Shown here piece by piece: positions 18,459-26,639 of a DNA stretch of 64,000 nucleotides. Both the position numbers and the translations under genes were made by a program. How positions within the stretch are numbered: position 1 is the stretch's first letter; each line of letters opens with the position of its first letter. Location: positions 2,373,001 to 2,437,000 of the forward strand of contig NZ_CP087999.1 in NCBI RefSeq assembly GCF_021044625.1, given 5' to 3'. A model generated the notes under the pieces. That model saw nothing but the letters and a program-made list of their open reading frames with translations, was not told the origin of the DNA and did not search any database. This DNA is from Geomonas sp. RF6. GTDB taxonomy: Bacteria; Desulfobacterota; Desulfuromonadia; Geobacterales; Geobacteraceae.

Positions 18459-20519
18459 ATGACTGCCCAGAACAACAATACGCTCCGGCACCACCTGGAA
18501 GCGGTCAAGAAAGGGGACCGGGTCTTCGAAAACGCCTTTCAGGGGATCTCCCGCATGATCCTCGAGGCCGGTTTCGAGAAGGTGGTGGTGAACGCGAAGA
18601 CGACTTATGATTTCAACATCTTCCGGGCCGGGCGCAAGCACACCATCGGCATGTACGACGAGATCAACAGCTTCGTCTCCTTCGTGAAGGACGCGGCGGA
18701 AGGGGGCTCCAGCAAGGAGATGGCCTTCGTCCTCGTGGGAGAACCGGGAAACGGCAAGACCTTCTTCGTCGAATTCCTCTGCGGCCAGTACCGCAACTTC
18801 CTCTCCTCGTCAAAAAACCGCAAGTACACCTTCCGGTTCGTGGGGATGGACCAGATGGGGAACTACGGCAGGATACGGGAGATCGAGTCCCAGACGTACG
18901 AGGATCCGATGATCCTCGCCATGAACCTCTTCGACGACCCGGAGGCGAACCGCCGCTTTCTCGCCGACGAGGCGGGGTTCTCCGAGGAGGACCTGGAGAG
19001 GGTGTACCGGAACTACCGCCCGCTGGGGGCGGACAGCGGCTACATCTGGAACGACCTCCGCATGCACCTGGACGACGACATGGGTGCCATGCTCGACCGG
19101 GTGCAGGTGATCCCGGTGCCGATGAGCGAGACGCTCGGCACCCTGACGGGGAAATACCCGGCGAAGGACAAGATCACCTCCTCGGCTGTCGACCTCCTCG
19201 GTGAGGAGTCGATCCAGCGCCTTTTGCACATCACCGACACCAACAACCCGTACCGCTTCGATCTCAGGCGCGGAGCGCTGGCCCGTGTCGGTGGGGGGGG
19301 GATCCACTTCTCCGACGAGATATTCAAGAACAAGAAGGACCTGGTCCAGGTCTACCTCGGCGTTATACAGAACCGGGCCATCGAGATCGACGGGTACCGC
19401 TGGCCGATCGATTCCATGATCATCGCCACCAGCAACAACTCCGAGTTCAACCGCTTCCTGGCCGAGAAGGAGGAGGCGCCGATCGTCGACCGCTGCCGCA
19501 TCTGCTACGTCTCCCACAACACGAACTACAAGATGCAGGAAGGTCTCACTTCCTACTCCATCGGCGGCGAGTCGAAGACGACGCTGACCCGGGAGGAACT
19601 GCACCAGGACCCGAACCTGAACTACGCGACCTCGGTCTCTGTCGTCCTCACCCGGCTCCCCCGCAGCGAGAAGCTCACCCCCATCGAGACGATGAAGCTC
19701 GCCGCCGGCGAGGTTGCGGGTGAAAAGAGCATAAAAGCGCTCGCCGAGGTCATCGACACCCTCGGCCAGGAGCCGGACATCACGAAACGCTTCGGTCAGA
19801 AGGGGCTCGGGCACCGCAGTCTCGGGCGCTCCATCCAGATACTCAAGGAGAGCTCCGAGACGAACGAGGGGCGCTGCATGACCGCCTACGACATCTTCAA
19901 GGCGCTGGAGCGGGTCGTGCTCGACTATGTGGTGGATACAAACGAGCGCGCCAAATACCTGGAAGATTTGAAGACCGGGAAGAAGCTCTACCGCGAGCGG
20001 ATCATGACGGAGATGTTCAATGCCTATATGGACGAGCCGTTCGCCATCCGCAAGGACGTGATGAACTACGTCAACATGATCATCGGGATCGACGCGGAGA
20101 ACCTGGGGCCGGACCGCATGTGGAAGTACAAGGATCCCCAGTCAGGCGAGCTGAGGGCGCTGAAGATCGACGAGCGCTACGTGAAGAGCGTCGAGGAGAG
20201 GATAGGTCTGAAGACCGAGGAGCAGCGGGCGTCGTTCCGCACCTCCATCCGGAAGATCTACGGGCAGAAGATATCGGTCGACCCCAACTACGACTTCATG
20301 GACAACCTGGAGCTCGTGAAGGCGATCACCGACGTGAGGCTGAAGTCGGACATCGCCGGCGCGGGGAGCCTGATCGGCGCCCTCGCCAACCGCACGAACG
20401 AGGAAAACCAGAAGCTCTACGACCGGATGATCGTGACCATGCTCGGCAAGCTCGGTTATTGCCGCACCTGCGCGACAAAGACCATCGAGTACTTCTGCAC
20501 CCAGGAAGACGAGAGCTAG
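18459..20519 (+). CDS. prkA: PrkA-family AAA+ serine protein kinase
   Basis: This 686-residue protein matches the PrkA family. An AAA+ ATPase module has Walker A GEPGNGKT (94-101), a Walker-B-like stretch (GGIHFSDEIF) and sensor residues (MIIATSNNSEF). The C-terminal PrkA domain follows (from about 410, including FGQKGLGHRSLGRSIQ). In Enterobacteria and Bacillus, PrkA acts with YeaH/YhbH and SpoVR proteins in starvation and sporulation responses, and it has been shown to have kinase or Lon-like protease activity. The ATG has GGAGGGA 5 bases upstream; an in-frame start 36 bp earlier is weaker. It leads a four-gene cluster. Confidence 0.95.
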   Translation: MTAQNNNTLRHHLEAVKKGDRVFENAFQGISRMILEAGFEKVVVNAKTTYDFNIFRAGRKHTIGMYDEINSFVSFVKDAAEGGSSKEMAFVLVGEPGNGKTFFVEFLCGQYRNFLSSSKNRKYTFRFVGMDQMGNYGRIREIESQTYEDPMILAMNLFDDPEANRRFLADEAGFSEEDLERVYRNYRPLGADSGYIWNDLRMHLDDDMGAMLDRVQVIPVPMSETLGTLTGKYPAKDKITSSAVDLLGEESIQRLLHITDTNNPYRFDLRRGALARVGGGGIHFSDEIFKNKKDLVQVYLGVIQNRAIEIDGYRWPIDSMIIATSNNSEFNRFLAEKEEAPIVDRCRICYVSHNTNYKMQEGLTSYSIGGESKTTLTREELHQDPNLNYATSVSVVLTRLPRSEKLTPIETMKLAAGEVAGEKSIKALAEVIDTLGQEPDITKRFGQKGLGHRSLGRSIQILKESSETNEGRCMTAYDIFKALERVVLDYVVDTNERAKYLEDLKTGKKLYRERIMTEMFNAYMDEPFAIRKDVMNYVNMIIGIDAENLGPDRMWKYKDPQSGELRALKIDERYVKSVEERIGLKTEEQRASFRTSIRKIYGQKISVDPNYDFMDNLELVKAITDVRLKSDIAGAGSLIGALANRTNEENQKLYDRMIVTMLGKLGYCRTCATKTIEYFCTQEDES

Positions 20520-20538
20520 AGCCTTCGCTGTCCCCTTG

Positions 20539-20662
20539 GATGGGGGGGCGGGAAAAGGTAGGGCGGGACCGGAAAAGACCGTTCCGGACGGCCGAGGCGC
20601 CGGGGCGGTGAGAGCGTAATGCCCGCCCTTAGGCACCAAGCCTTTTCCCGCCGTCCCCCATC
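20539..20662. repeat. Imperfect inverted-repeat element between prkA and the DUF444 gene
   Basis: The outer arms gatgggggggcgggaaaagg (20539-20558) and its near reverse complement (20641-20662) enclose an inner pair agggcggg/cccgccct (20560-20567, 20622-20629). The 124-base segment could fold into one long stem-loop in the cluster mRNA. It may be a mobile repeat or a processing/attenuation structure. Confidence 0.6.
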
Positions 20663-20787
20663 GAGGGAGAAAGGGACCCGCCGCATGATACCCATACTTC
20701 CCCGCGGCTGGGGGAGAGGGGAGTCCGGCCGGTTGGCAGTGACGGTGGCCGAAGAGATGATCAGACAAGGGGTGACCGGCGGACGCC

Positions 20788-22170
20788 ATGGCTAAGAGAG
20801 ATCTGCAAAAGTACCTGGAAAAGTTACGGCAGGCCGGGCTTGACCCGGAGCGGGAGGCGCGCTTCTTGGCGGAAGTGGAGAGCGCCGACGTCGGGCATGA
20901 GACAGCGGCAGGTGAAGGTCGCCGCAACAGGACGGGGGATCCTCCGTCGCTGTACGCCTGGCAGGACATGGCGGTGCTGCAGCGCCAGCCACCCCTGCGC
21001 CCCGATCCGACCACGCAGCTCAAGTCGCTCGACGAGCTGCTGGAGCGGGACAGGCAGCGCGAGGCGGACGGCTTCCCGCGAAAGATCAAGATGGGAAAGC
21101 TCGTCAAGCCCGGGAAGGGGATGAAGGGGAAGGTTGTGGTGGTCCCCTCCACCGAGGAGGAGAAGTTCTACCACGACCCGTCGGTGCGCCCCCCGGGGGA
21201 AGAGGGGGGGACAGGGGGGAGCGGCAAGGGTGACGAAGGGGAGGTAATCGGGGAGTCGCCGGTACGCGAGAGCCAGGAAGGGGAAGCGGGCGCCGGGCCG
21301 GGGCAGGGTGAAGGGGAGGCCCACGAGATCGACGCGGGCGCCTACCAGCTCGGCAAGATCCTCACCGAGAAGTTCCAGCTGCCGAACCTGAGGGAGAAGG
21401 GGAAGAAGCGCTCCTTCACCCATTACACCTACGACCTCACAGACCGCCACCGCGGCTCCGGCCAGATCCTGGAGAAGAAGGCGACGCTGCGACGCATCAT
21501 CGAGACGAACATCGCGTTGGGAAACCTGCCTGACCCCTCGAACATAGACCTCACGCGCTTTCTGATCTCTCCCACCGACAAGGTGTACCGGGTCTTTTCC
21601 GAAGAGAAGGACTTCGCGCCGCAGGCCCTGGTCTTTTTCGTGCGCGACTACTCCGGCTCCATGTCCGGAAAACCGACCGAGCTCGTGGTGACGCAGCACG
21701 TCCTCATCTACTCCTGGCTCCTGTATCAGTACGCCGGGCAGGTGGAGACGCGTTTCATCGTGCACGACACCGAGGCGAAAGAGGTGCCCGATTTCTACAC
21801 CTACTACAACTCCCGGGTCGCCGGGGGAACCGAAGTCGCCTCCGCCTACAAGCTGCTGAACCAGATCGTCGCGGAGGAGAGCCTCGCCACCGACTACAAC
21901 ATCTACGTCTTCCAGGGGACCGACGGTGACGACTGGGACACCGGCGGCGACAAGGCGATACCGGAGCTCATAAAGATCCTGTCGTACGTGAGCAGGATGG
22001 GGGTGACCATCGCCGAGCACGGCGGCTACACCCGCCAGACCGAGGTCGCCGCCTATCTGGAGAAATCGGGGCTCCTGCGGGACAAGAAGGAGATCCTCAG
22101 GATGGACGTCATGTCGGACGACTCCGACGAGGCGCGCGTCATCGAGGGGATCAGGAAGCTCCTGCTGTGA
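20788..22170 (+). CDS. DUF444 / YeaH-YhbH family protein
   Basis: This 460-residue protein belongs to the YeaH/YhbH (DUF444) family always found with PrkA. The N-terminal half is charged and low in complexity, with a Gly/Glu-rich segment at about 130-180. The C-terminal half is a von Willebrand A-like domain with the metal-binding DYSGSMSG at about 287-294 and AGGTEVASAY further on. Its biochemical role is unknown; the co-conservation suggests it works in a complex with PrkA and SpoVR. It starts 268 bp after prkA, beyond an inverted-repeat element, on the same strand. Confidence 0.9.
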   Translation: MAKRDLQKYLEKLRQAGLDPEREARFLAEVESADVGHETAAGEGRRNRTGDPPSLYAWQDMAVLQRQPPLRPDPTTQLKSLDELLERDRQREADGFPRKIKMGKLVKPGKGMKGKVVVVPSTEEEKFYHDPSVRPPGEEGGTGGSGKGDEGEVIGESPVRESQEGEAGAGPGQGEGEAHEIDAGAYQLGKILTEKFQLPNLREKGKKRSFTHYTYDLTDRHRGSGQILEKKATLRRIIETNIALGNLPDPSNIDLTRFLISPTDKVYRVFSEEKDFAPQALVFFVRDYSGSMSGKPTELVVTQHVLIYSWLLYQYAGQVETRFIVHDTEAKEVPDFYTYYNSRVAGGTEVASAYKLLNQIVAEESLATDYNIYVFQGTDGDDWDTGGDKAIPELIKILSYVSRMGVTIAEHGGYTRQTEVAAYLEKSGLLRDKKEILRMDVMSDDSDEARVIEGIRKLLL

Positions 22171-22228
22171 TGCCGGCAGACGGCAGCTGCGCCAACTCTA
22201 CCCGGGAGAGCCTGAGCAGCAGAAATCA

Positions 22229-22271
22229 CGTCCCCTCCCTTTCAAGGGGAGGGACAGGGTGGGGATGGGGT
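22229..22271. repeat. Dispersed repeat, family A, single arm
   Basis: One 43-base arm identical to the left arm of the elements at 7878 and 56972 lies in the 165-bp gap between the DUF444 and SpoVR genes. The inverted partner arm is missing. It is inside the presumed polycistronic transcript. Confidence 0.85.
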
Positions 22272-22335
22272 CAAGCGGGCGAAAGAGCAGGGGGGCCGGC
22301 GGGCGCAAACGCCGGGACCTGACTCGGGGTAAACC

Positions 22336-23976
22336 ATGGAACTGATCAGCCAGCACACCAAAGACATCATGGAAGGTTGCAAGGAGCGGGCGCGTGCCGC
22401 CGGGCTCTCCTTCACCAACGAAAGCCTGGAGTACATCGTCACCAACCGGGACCTCCTGGAGCTCTCTCCGAAGATCATGATCCCCACCCTCTACGACTAC
22501 TGGGTGCACGACGTGGAGGTCCTTGCGGCGAAGGGGAGATACGAGCTCTACCCGCACAACCCGTACGAGACGGTCATCAACACCCGTCCGCCGATCTCCT
22601 TTTACAACGACAACAACCCGGACTGGCTGAACGTGATGATCTTTTACCACGTGATCGGGCACATCGACTTCTTCCAGAACAACCTGTACTTCAGGCACAC
22701 CTGGGACATAGACTTCACCGGCGAGGCGCTGTCGGACAAGAGGGTGATAGCGAAGCTGCGCGCGGAGAAGGGGCATTTCGTCGACTACATCATCGAGTTT
22801 GCCCGCTCCATCGACAACATCGTGGCGTACCAGTCGGAGCTCTCCCCCCTCTTCTTTCCCGAGGAGGTCGCCTCCTCCAGCCGGATCGACTACTACTTCG
22901 ACGTCTTTCTCCAGGTGGAAAAGAAGCTCGGGATCACCGATTACCTGAAGGAGATCAACCGCTACAACGAGACGCTGAGAAATTACGGCGACCAGGCGGA
23001 GCGCGTCTTCTTCGGCGATCTGGAGGGGAAGTACCCGGAATTCGAGGCGCACTACCTGAAGGCGCAGGGAAACAGGAAGAAGGAGCGGCGAGACCTTTTG
23101 CGCTTCCTGGTGGAGGAGTCGGAGTTCCTGCACCGCGACGAGAACCTGTGGATGCGCTCGATCCTGGAGGTGATCCGCAAGACCTCCATTTTTTTCCAGC
23201 CCCAGATACGCACAAAGATCATGAACGAGGGGTGGGCGAGCTACTGGCACGAGAAGCTCTTTCTGGAGGACGACCGGATCCAGGGGCACGAGGTCGATTT
23301 TGCCCGCATCCACGCAGGGGTCACCGCCATGCCGCGGGTGGGGATGAACCCCTACGCCCTGGGGATGCGCCTCTTTCACTACATAAAGGCGATGGCCGAC
23401 GCCGGGAAGAACAGCTACGAGTACCAGCGCCTGAGAGACATCGAGGAGCGGCGCCACTTCGACAAGAAGACGGACGACGGGGAGGACTTCATCTTCCAGA
23501 TCCGCGAAAATCTCTGCGACTACCTCTTCATCAAGAACTACGTGGACCAGGACTTCGTGGACCAGCACAAGCTTTTCGTGACGGGGAAGAGGCTGAACCA
23601 GCAGCGGATGGTCTGGCAGTACTACGTGAAGAGCCGCGCCGCCGACGAATATCGCCAGATGGTGCTCAACTCCCTGTACCACCCGCCCACCATCGACATA
23701 GACACGGAGCGAAACGACGACGGCTCGCTCTATCTCGTGCACCAGTTCGAGGGAAAGCAGCTGGTGAAGGAGTACATCGCCAACACCATGGTGGGGATCG
23801 AGTACCTCTGGGGGCGGCCGGTGCACCTGGAGACGAGCGAGGCGGTCTTCACGGTCGGGAAGGACCCGTCGGCGAGGGAAGGTGAAGAGCAGATGGAGAT
23901 GACCTGGGAGCGGGTCCTGTACACCATGAAGGACAAGGTGCTGACGCGGCAGGTCCTGGAGCAGACGGCCTCCTGA
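22336..23976 (+). CDS. SpoVR family protein
   Basis: This 546-residue protein matches the SpoVR family (YcgB in E. coli). It has the typical N-terminus, an Asp/Asn-rich stretch (FYNDNNPDWLN, then FYHVIGHIDFFQNN) and the family signature NEGWASYWHEKL. SpoVR is needed for the spore cortex in Bacillus, but in non-sporulating bacteria it accompanies PrkA and DUF444 proteins with unknown biochemistry. It lies third in the cluster, 29 bp before the next gene, so co-transcription is very likely. No signal peptide or membrane segment is present. Confidence 0.93.
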   Translation: MELISQHTKDIMEGCKERARAAGLSFTNESLEYIVTNRDLLELSPKIMIPTLYDYWVHDVEVLAAKGRYELYPHNPYETVINTRPPISFYNDNNPDWLNVMIFYHVIGHIDFFQNNLYFRHTWDIDFTGEALSDKRVIAKLRAEKGHFVDYIIEFARSIDNIVAYQSELSPLFFPEEVASSSRIDYYFDVFLQVEKKLGITDYLKEINRYNETLRNYGDQAERVFFGDLEGKYPEFEAHYLKAQGNRKKERRDLLRFLVEESEFLHRDENLWMRSILEVIRKTSIFFQPQIRTKIMNEGWASYWHEKLFLEDDRIQGHEVDFARIHAGVTAMPRVGMNPYALGMRLFHYIKAMADAGKNSYEYQRLRDIEERRHFDKKTDDGEDFIFQIRENLCDYLFIKNYVDQDFVDQHKLFVTGKRLNQQRMVWQYYVKSRAADEYRQMVLNSLYHPPTIDIDTERNDDGSLYLVHQFEGKQLVKEYIANTMVGIEYLWGRPVHLETSEAVFTVGKDPSAREGEEQMEMTWERVLYTMKDKVLTRQVLEQTAS

Positions 23977-24005
23977 GGCAGGCGGAGGGGGGAAGGGAAG
24001 AGCTC

Positions 24006-26297
24006 ATGGCAGAAATCGAAAGCGTACTAAAGCAGCTGGGTCAAACGATCGTGGAGCGGGAAAAGGGAGAGGTGCTGAGCTTCGACGAGTACCTGCGCCT
24101 CCTCGCCGAGCGCCCCGCGGCCATGATGCGTAACGTCTTCCAGCTCTTTCACGACATGGTGAAGAGCTCGGTGCACCTTATGCCGGACGAGTACCCGGAC
24201 GACCCGGAGTCGATCAACTACGTCAACTACGACACCCGCAAGCTCTTTGTGGAGGATTCGGACCGCCCGTTCTTTGCCGACCGGCTCTTCGCAAACAGGC
24301 TCATGAGCCATGTCTCCGCCATGAAGAGCGGTGCGCGTCAGAACAAGATCTACATCTTCGAGGGGCCTCCGGGGTCCGGGAAGAGCACCTTTCTCAACAA
24401 CCTCCTCATGAAGTTCGAGCAGTACGCCAACACGCAGGACGGTCGCTGCTACGAAGTGGTGTGGCACCTGGACCGCAGGACTCTCGGCCGCTTCAAGGAG
24501 CACCAGGTCGGGCCGTTCCTCGAGAAGCTCTCGCACCTCCTCGACGAGTACGAGCTGGAGAGCCAGGAGTGGATCCACTCCCGCAACATCCTGCAAAGGA
24601 GCGGCGATTTCGTGGAGGTGAGCTGCCCCTCCCACGACAGCCCGCTCCTCATGATCGACAAGCACCAGCGGCGCGCCTTTTTCGACAACCTGTTCCAGAA
24701 CGACGCCTTCAAGTGGGAGCTCTTCACCGACAAGGAGTACGAGTGGGTATTCAGGGATTCGCCGTGCACCATCTGCACCTCGCTCTTCCAGGCTCTCGCC
24801 GCCCGGCTCGAGGACCCGGAGGACCTCTTCCGCATGATCTACGTGCGCCCGATGCGCTTCAACCGTCGCCTCGGCGAAGGGATCACCGTGTTCAACCCGG
24901 GTGACCGCCCGATGCGGCAGAGCATCCTCACCAACGACATGCTGCAGAAAAAGATCGACCTCCTGCTGGGGGATTCCAACGAGGTGAAGTACCTCTACTC
25001 CAACTTCGCGAAGACCAACAACGGGATCTACGCACTGATGGACGTGAAGAGCTTCAACGCAGAGCGCCTCCTGGAGCTGCACAACATCATCAGCGAGGGG
25101 ATCCACAAGGTGGAGGACATAGAGGAGAACGTGCGCAGCCTCTTCATCGCCCTCATGAATCCGGAGGACCAGCGCACCATCGAGGGGTTCCACTCCTTCA
25201 CCGACAGGATCGAGTTCATCAACATCCCGTATGTCATGGACCTGAACACGGAGGTGGAGATCTACCGGAACATCTTCGGGAAGCAGATCGACAACATGTT
25301 CCTGCCGCGCGTGCTGCACAACTTTGCCCGCGTGATCATCTCCAGCCGGCTGAACATCAAGTCAGACGCGCTGCTGGAGTGGATCGGAGATCCCGAGAAG
25401 TACCGGCTGTACTGCGACGAGCACTTGCAGATCCTGAAGATGGAAATCTATACCGGGCACATTCCGGCCTGGCTGACGGAGGAGGACCGCAAGAGGCTCA
25501 ATGCGAAGCGAAGGAGGAAGATCATCGCCGAGAGCGAGCACGAAGGGGACCACGGCTTCTCCGGGAGGGAATCGATCAAGATCTTCTCCGACTTTTTCGC
25601 GGCGTACGCCCGGCGCGACAAGATGATCAACATGTTGCACCTTGCCACCTTCTTCACCCGCTGGCGGAAGGATCTCCGGGACTCCATACCGGAAGGGTTC
25701 ATCGACTCGCTGGTGCACAACTATGACTATGCAGTGCTGCAGGAGGTGAAGGAGTCGCTCTACTACTACAACGAGCAGCAGATCGACCGGGATGTCCTGC
25801 ACTACATGTTTGCGGTGAACTTCGAGCCCGGCTCTGTGCAGGTGTGCAGCTTCACCGGCGAGAAGCTGGAGATCACCGAGGACTTTCTCGCGGGGATCGA
25901 GGGGAGACTTTTGGGGGCGAAGGTCGATCGCTACACCCGGATGGCCTTCAGGCAGGAGACGCAGAAGGAGTACACCGCGCGGACCCTGACGCAGGAGATC
26001 ATGGTGGAGGGGAAAGACCCGAAGGATACGGGGCTTTTCCAGTCGCTGAAGGAGCGGTACGTCTTCAACCTGAAAGAAAAGGTGCTCGAGCCGTTCCTGG
26101 AGAATGCGAACTTCCGGCGCGCCATCAAGGACTTCGACACGGACGCGTTCAAGACGTACGACAAGCGGATCAGGGACGACGTGACGTTCCTTATCAACAA
26201 CCTGTCCACCAACAAGTACCACTACACGAAGCAGTGCGCTAAGGAAGTGTGCGTCTACGTCATCGACAACGACCTGGCGAAGAAGTTTCAGACCTGA
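24006..26297 (+). CDS. Second PrkA-like AAA+ serine kinase family protein
   Basis: This 763-residue protein has a P-loop GPPGSGKS (120-127) after an N-terminal helical region, with the flow of a PrkA-type ATPase. Examples are [20 protein letters not shown] and, later, [20 protein letters not shown]. Its C-terminal domain ([20 protein letters not shown] and following) is also PrkA-like, but the sequence is clearly diverged from the first gene of the cluster. It probably acts in the same complex, perhaps as a partner or regulator kinase. It begins 29 bp after the SpoVR gene and ends the cluster before an intrinsic terminator at 26411. Function is inferred only from family and context. Confidence 0.85.
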   Translation: MAEIESVLKQLGQTIVEREKGEVLSFDEYLRLLAERPAAMMRNVFQLFHDMVKSSVHLMPDEYPDDPESINYVNYDTRKLFVEDSDRPFFADRLFANRLMSHVSAMKSGARQNKIYIFEGPPGSGKSTFLNNLLMKFEQYANTQDGRCYEVVWHLDRRTLGRFKEHQVGPFLEKLSHLLDEYELESQEWIHSRNILQRSGDFVEVSCPSHDSPLLMIDKHQRRAFFDNLFQNDAFKWELFTDKEYEWVFRDSPCTICTSLFQALAARLEDPEDLFRMIYVRPMRFNRRLGEGITVFNPGDRPMRQSILTNDMLQKKIDLLLGDSNEVKYLYSNFAKTNNGIYALMDVKSFNAERLLELHNIISEGIHKVEDIEENVRSLFIALMNPEDQRTIEGFHSFTDRIEFINIPYVMDLNTEVEIYRNIFGKQIDNMFLPRVLHNFARVIISSRLNIKSDALLEWIGDPEKYRLYCDEHLQILKMEIYTGHIPAWLTEEDRKRLNAKRRRKIIAESEHEGDHGFSGRESIKIFSDFFAAYARRDKMINMLHLATFFTRWRKDLRDSIPEGFIDSLVHNYDYAVLQEVKESLYYYNEQQIDRDVLHYMFAVNFEPGSVQVCSFTGEKLEITEDFLAGIEGRLLGAKVDRYTRMAFRQETQKEYTARTLTQEIMVEGKDPKDTGLFQSLKERYVFNLKEKVLEPFLENANFRRAIKDFDTDAFKTYDKRIRDDVTFLINNLSTNKYHYTKQCAKEVCVYVIDNDLAKKFQT

Positions 26298-26326
26298 CGC
26301 TGAAAGTGCCGACGTGCAGCGATCGT

Positions 26327-26430
26327 ACCCCCTCCCTTGACGGGAGGGGGACAGGTGGTGGGTGAAGCTGCCATCTGCTGAACTGGAGCCACCTTCCCCC
26401 CCACCCTGACCCTCCCCCGCAAGGGGGAGG
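26327..26430 (-). repeat. Dispersed inverted-repeat element, family B, copy 1
   Basis: Read on the minus strand, this 104-bp element matches the one at 28388-28494, which lies inside the AsmA-like gene. Shared blocks include agggtgggggggaaggtg, cttcagcaga and gcagcttcaccc. Both ends are G+C-rich short inverted repeats. It sits directly downstream of the PrkA cluster. Confidence 0.8.
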
Positions 26431-26437
26431 TTTTTTT
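26411..26437 (+). terminator. Rho-independent terminator of the PrkA cluster
   Basis: A perfect 8-bp stem (cctccccc/gggggagg) closed by a gcaa tetraloop is followed by seven T. The stem is one end of the family-B repeat, so the repeat supplies the terminator. Confidence 0.85.
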
Positions 26438-26460
26438 GTGGACGCAGCCGGACGCAGTCG

Positions 26461-26559
26461 GACCAGTCGGGCCAGTCGGGCCAGTCGGACCAGTCGGACC
26501 AGTCGGACCAGTCGGACCAGTCGGACCAGTCGGACCAGTCGGACCAGTCGGACCAGTCG
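26461..26559. repeat. Period-9 tandem repeat (11 units)
   Basis: Eleven consecutive 9-base units of gaccagtcg occur; units 2 and 3 read ggccagtcg. Less regular gacgcagtcg units precede them. Because 9 is a multiple of 3, all six frames stay open: one minus-strand frame reads Gly-Pro-Thr repeats and others read Ser-Arg-Thr or Trp-Ser-Asp. No frame has the setting of a gene. It is a minisatellite prone to slippage. Confidence 0.9.
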
Positions 26560-26639
26560 CGCTTCCCGAGGCGCCTCCGCGCCGCACCCTTGTCAAAACG
26601 CGCCTTTGCGGTTAAAGTGTCGTCGGGGGATGCGGCCGC

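Noticed and set aside
26461-26559. Regular short repeats that could be read as a CRISPR array
   Set aside because: The units are 9 bases with no spacers of unique sequence and no cas genes nearby; it is a simple tandem array.
26288-26596. Minus-strand open frame encoding Gly-Pro-Thr repeats (collagen-like)
   Set aside because: It arises from the period-9 repeat, has no ribosome-binding site, and overlaps the terminator and family-B element.
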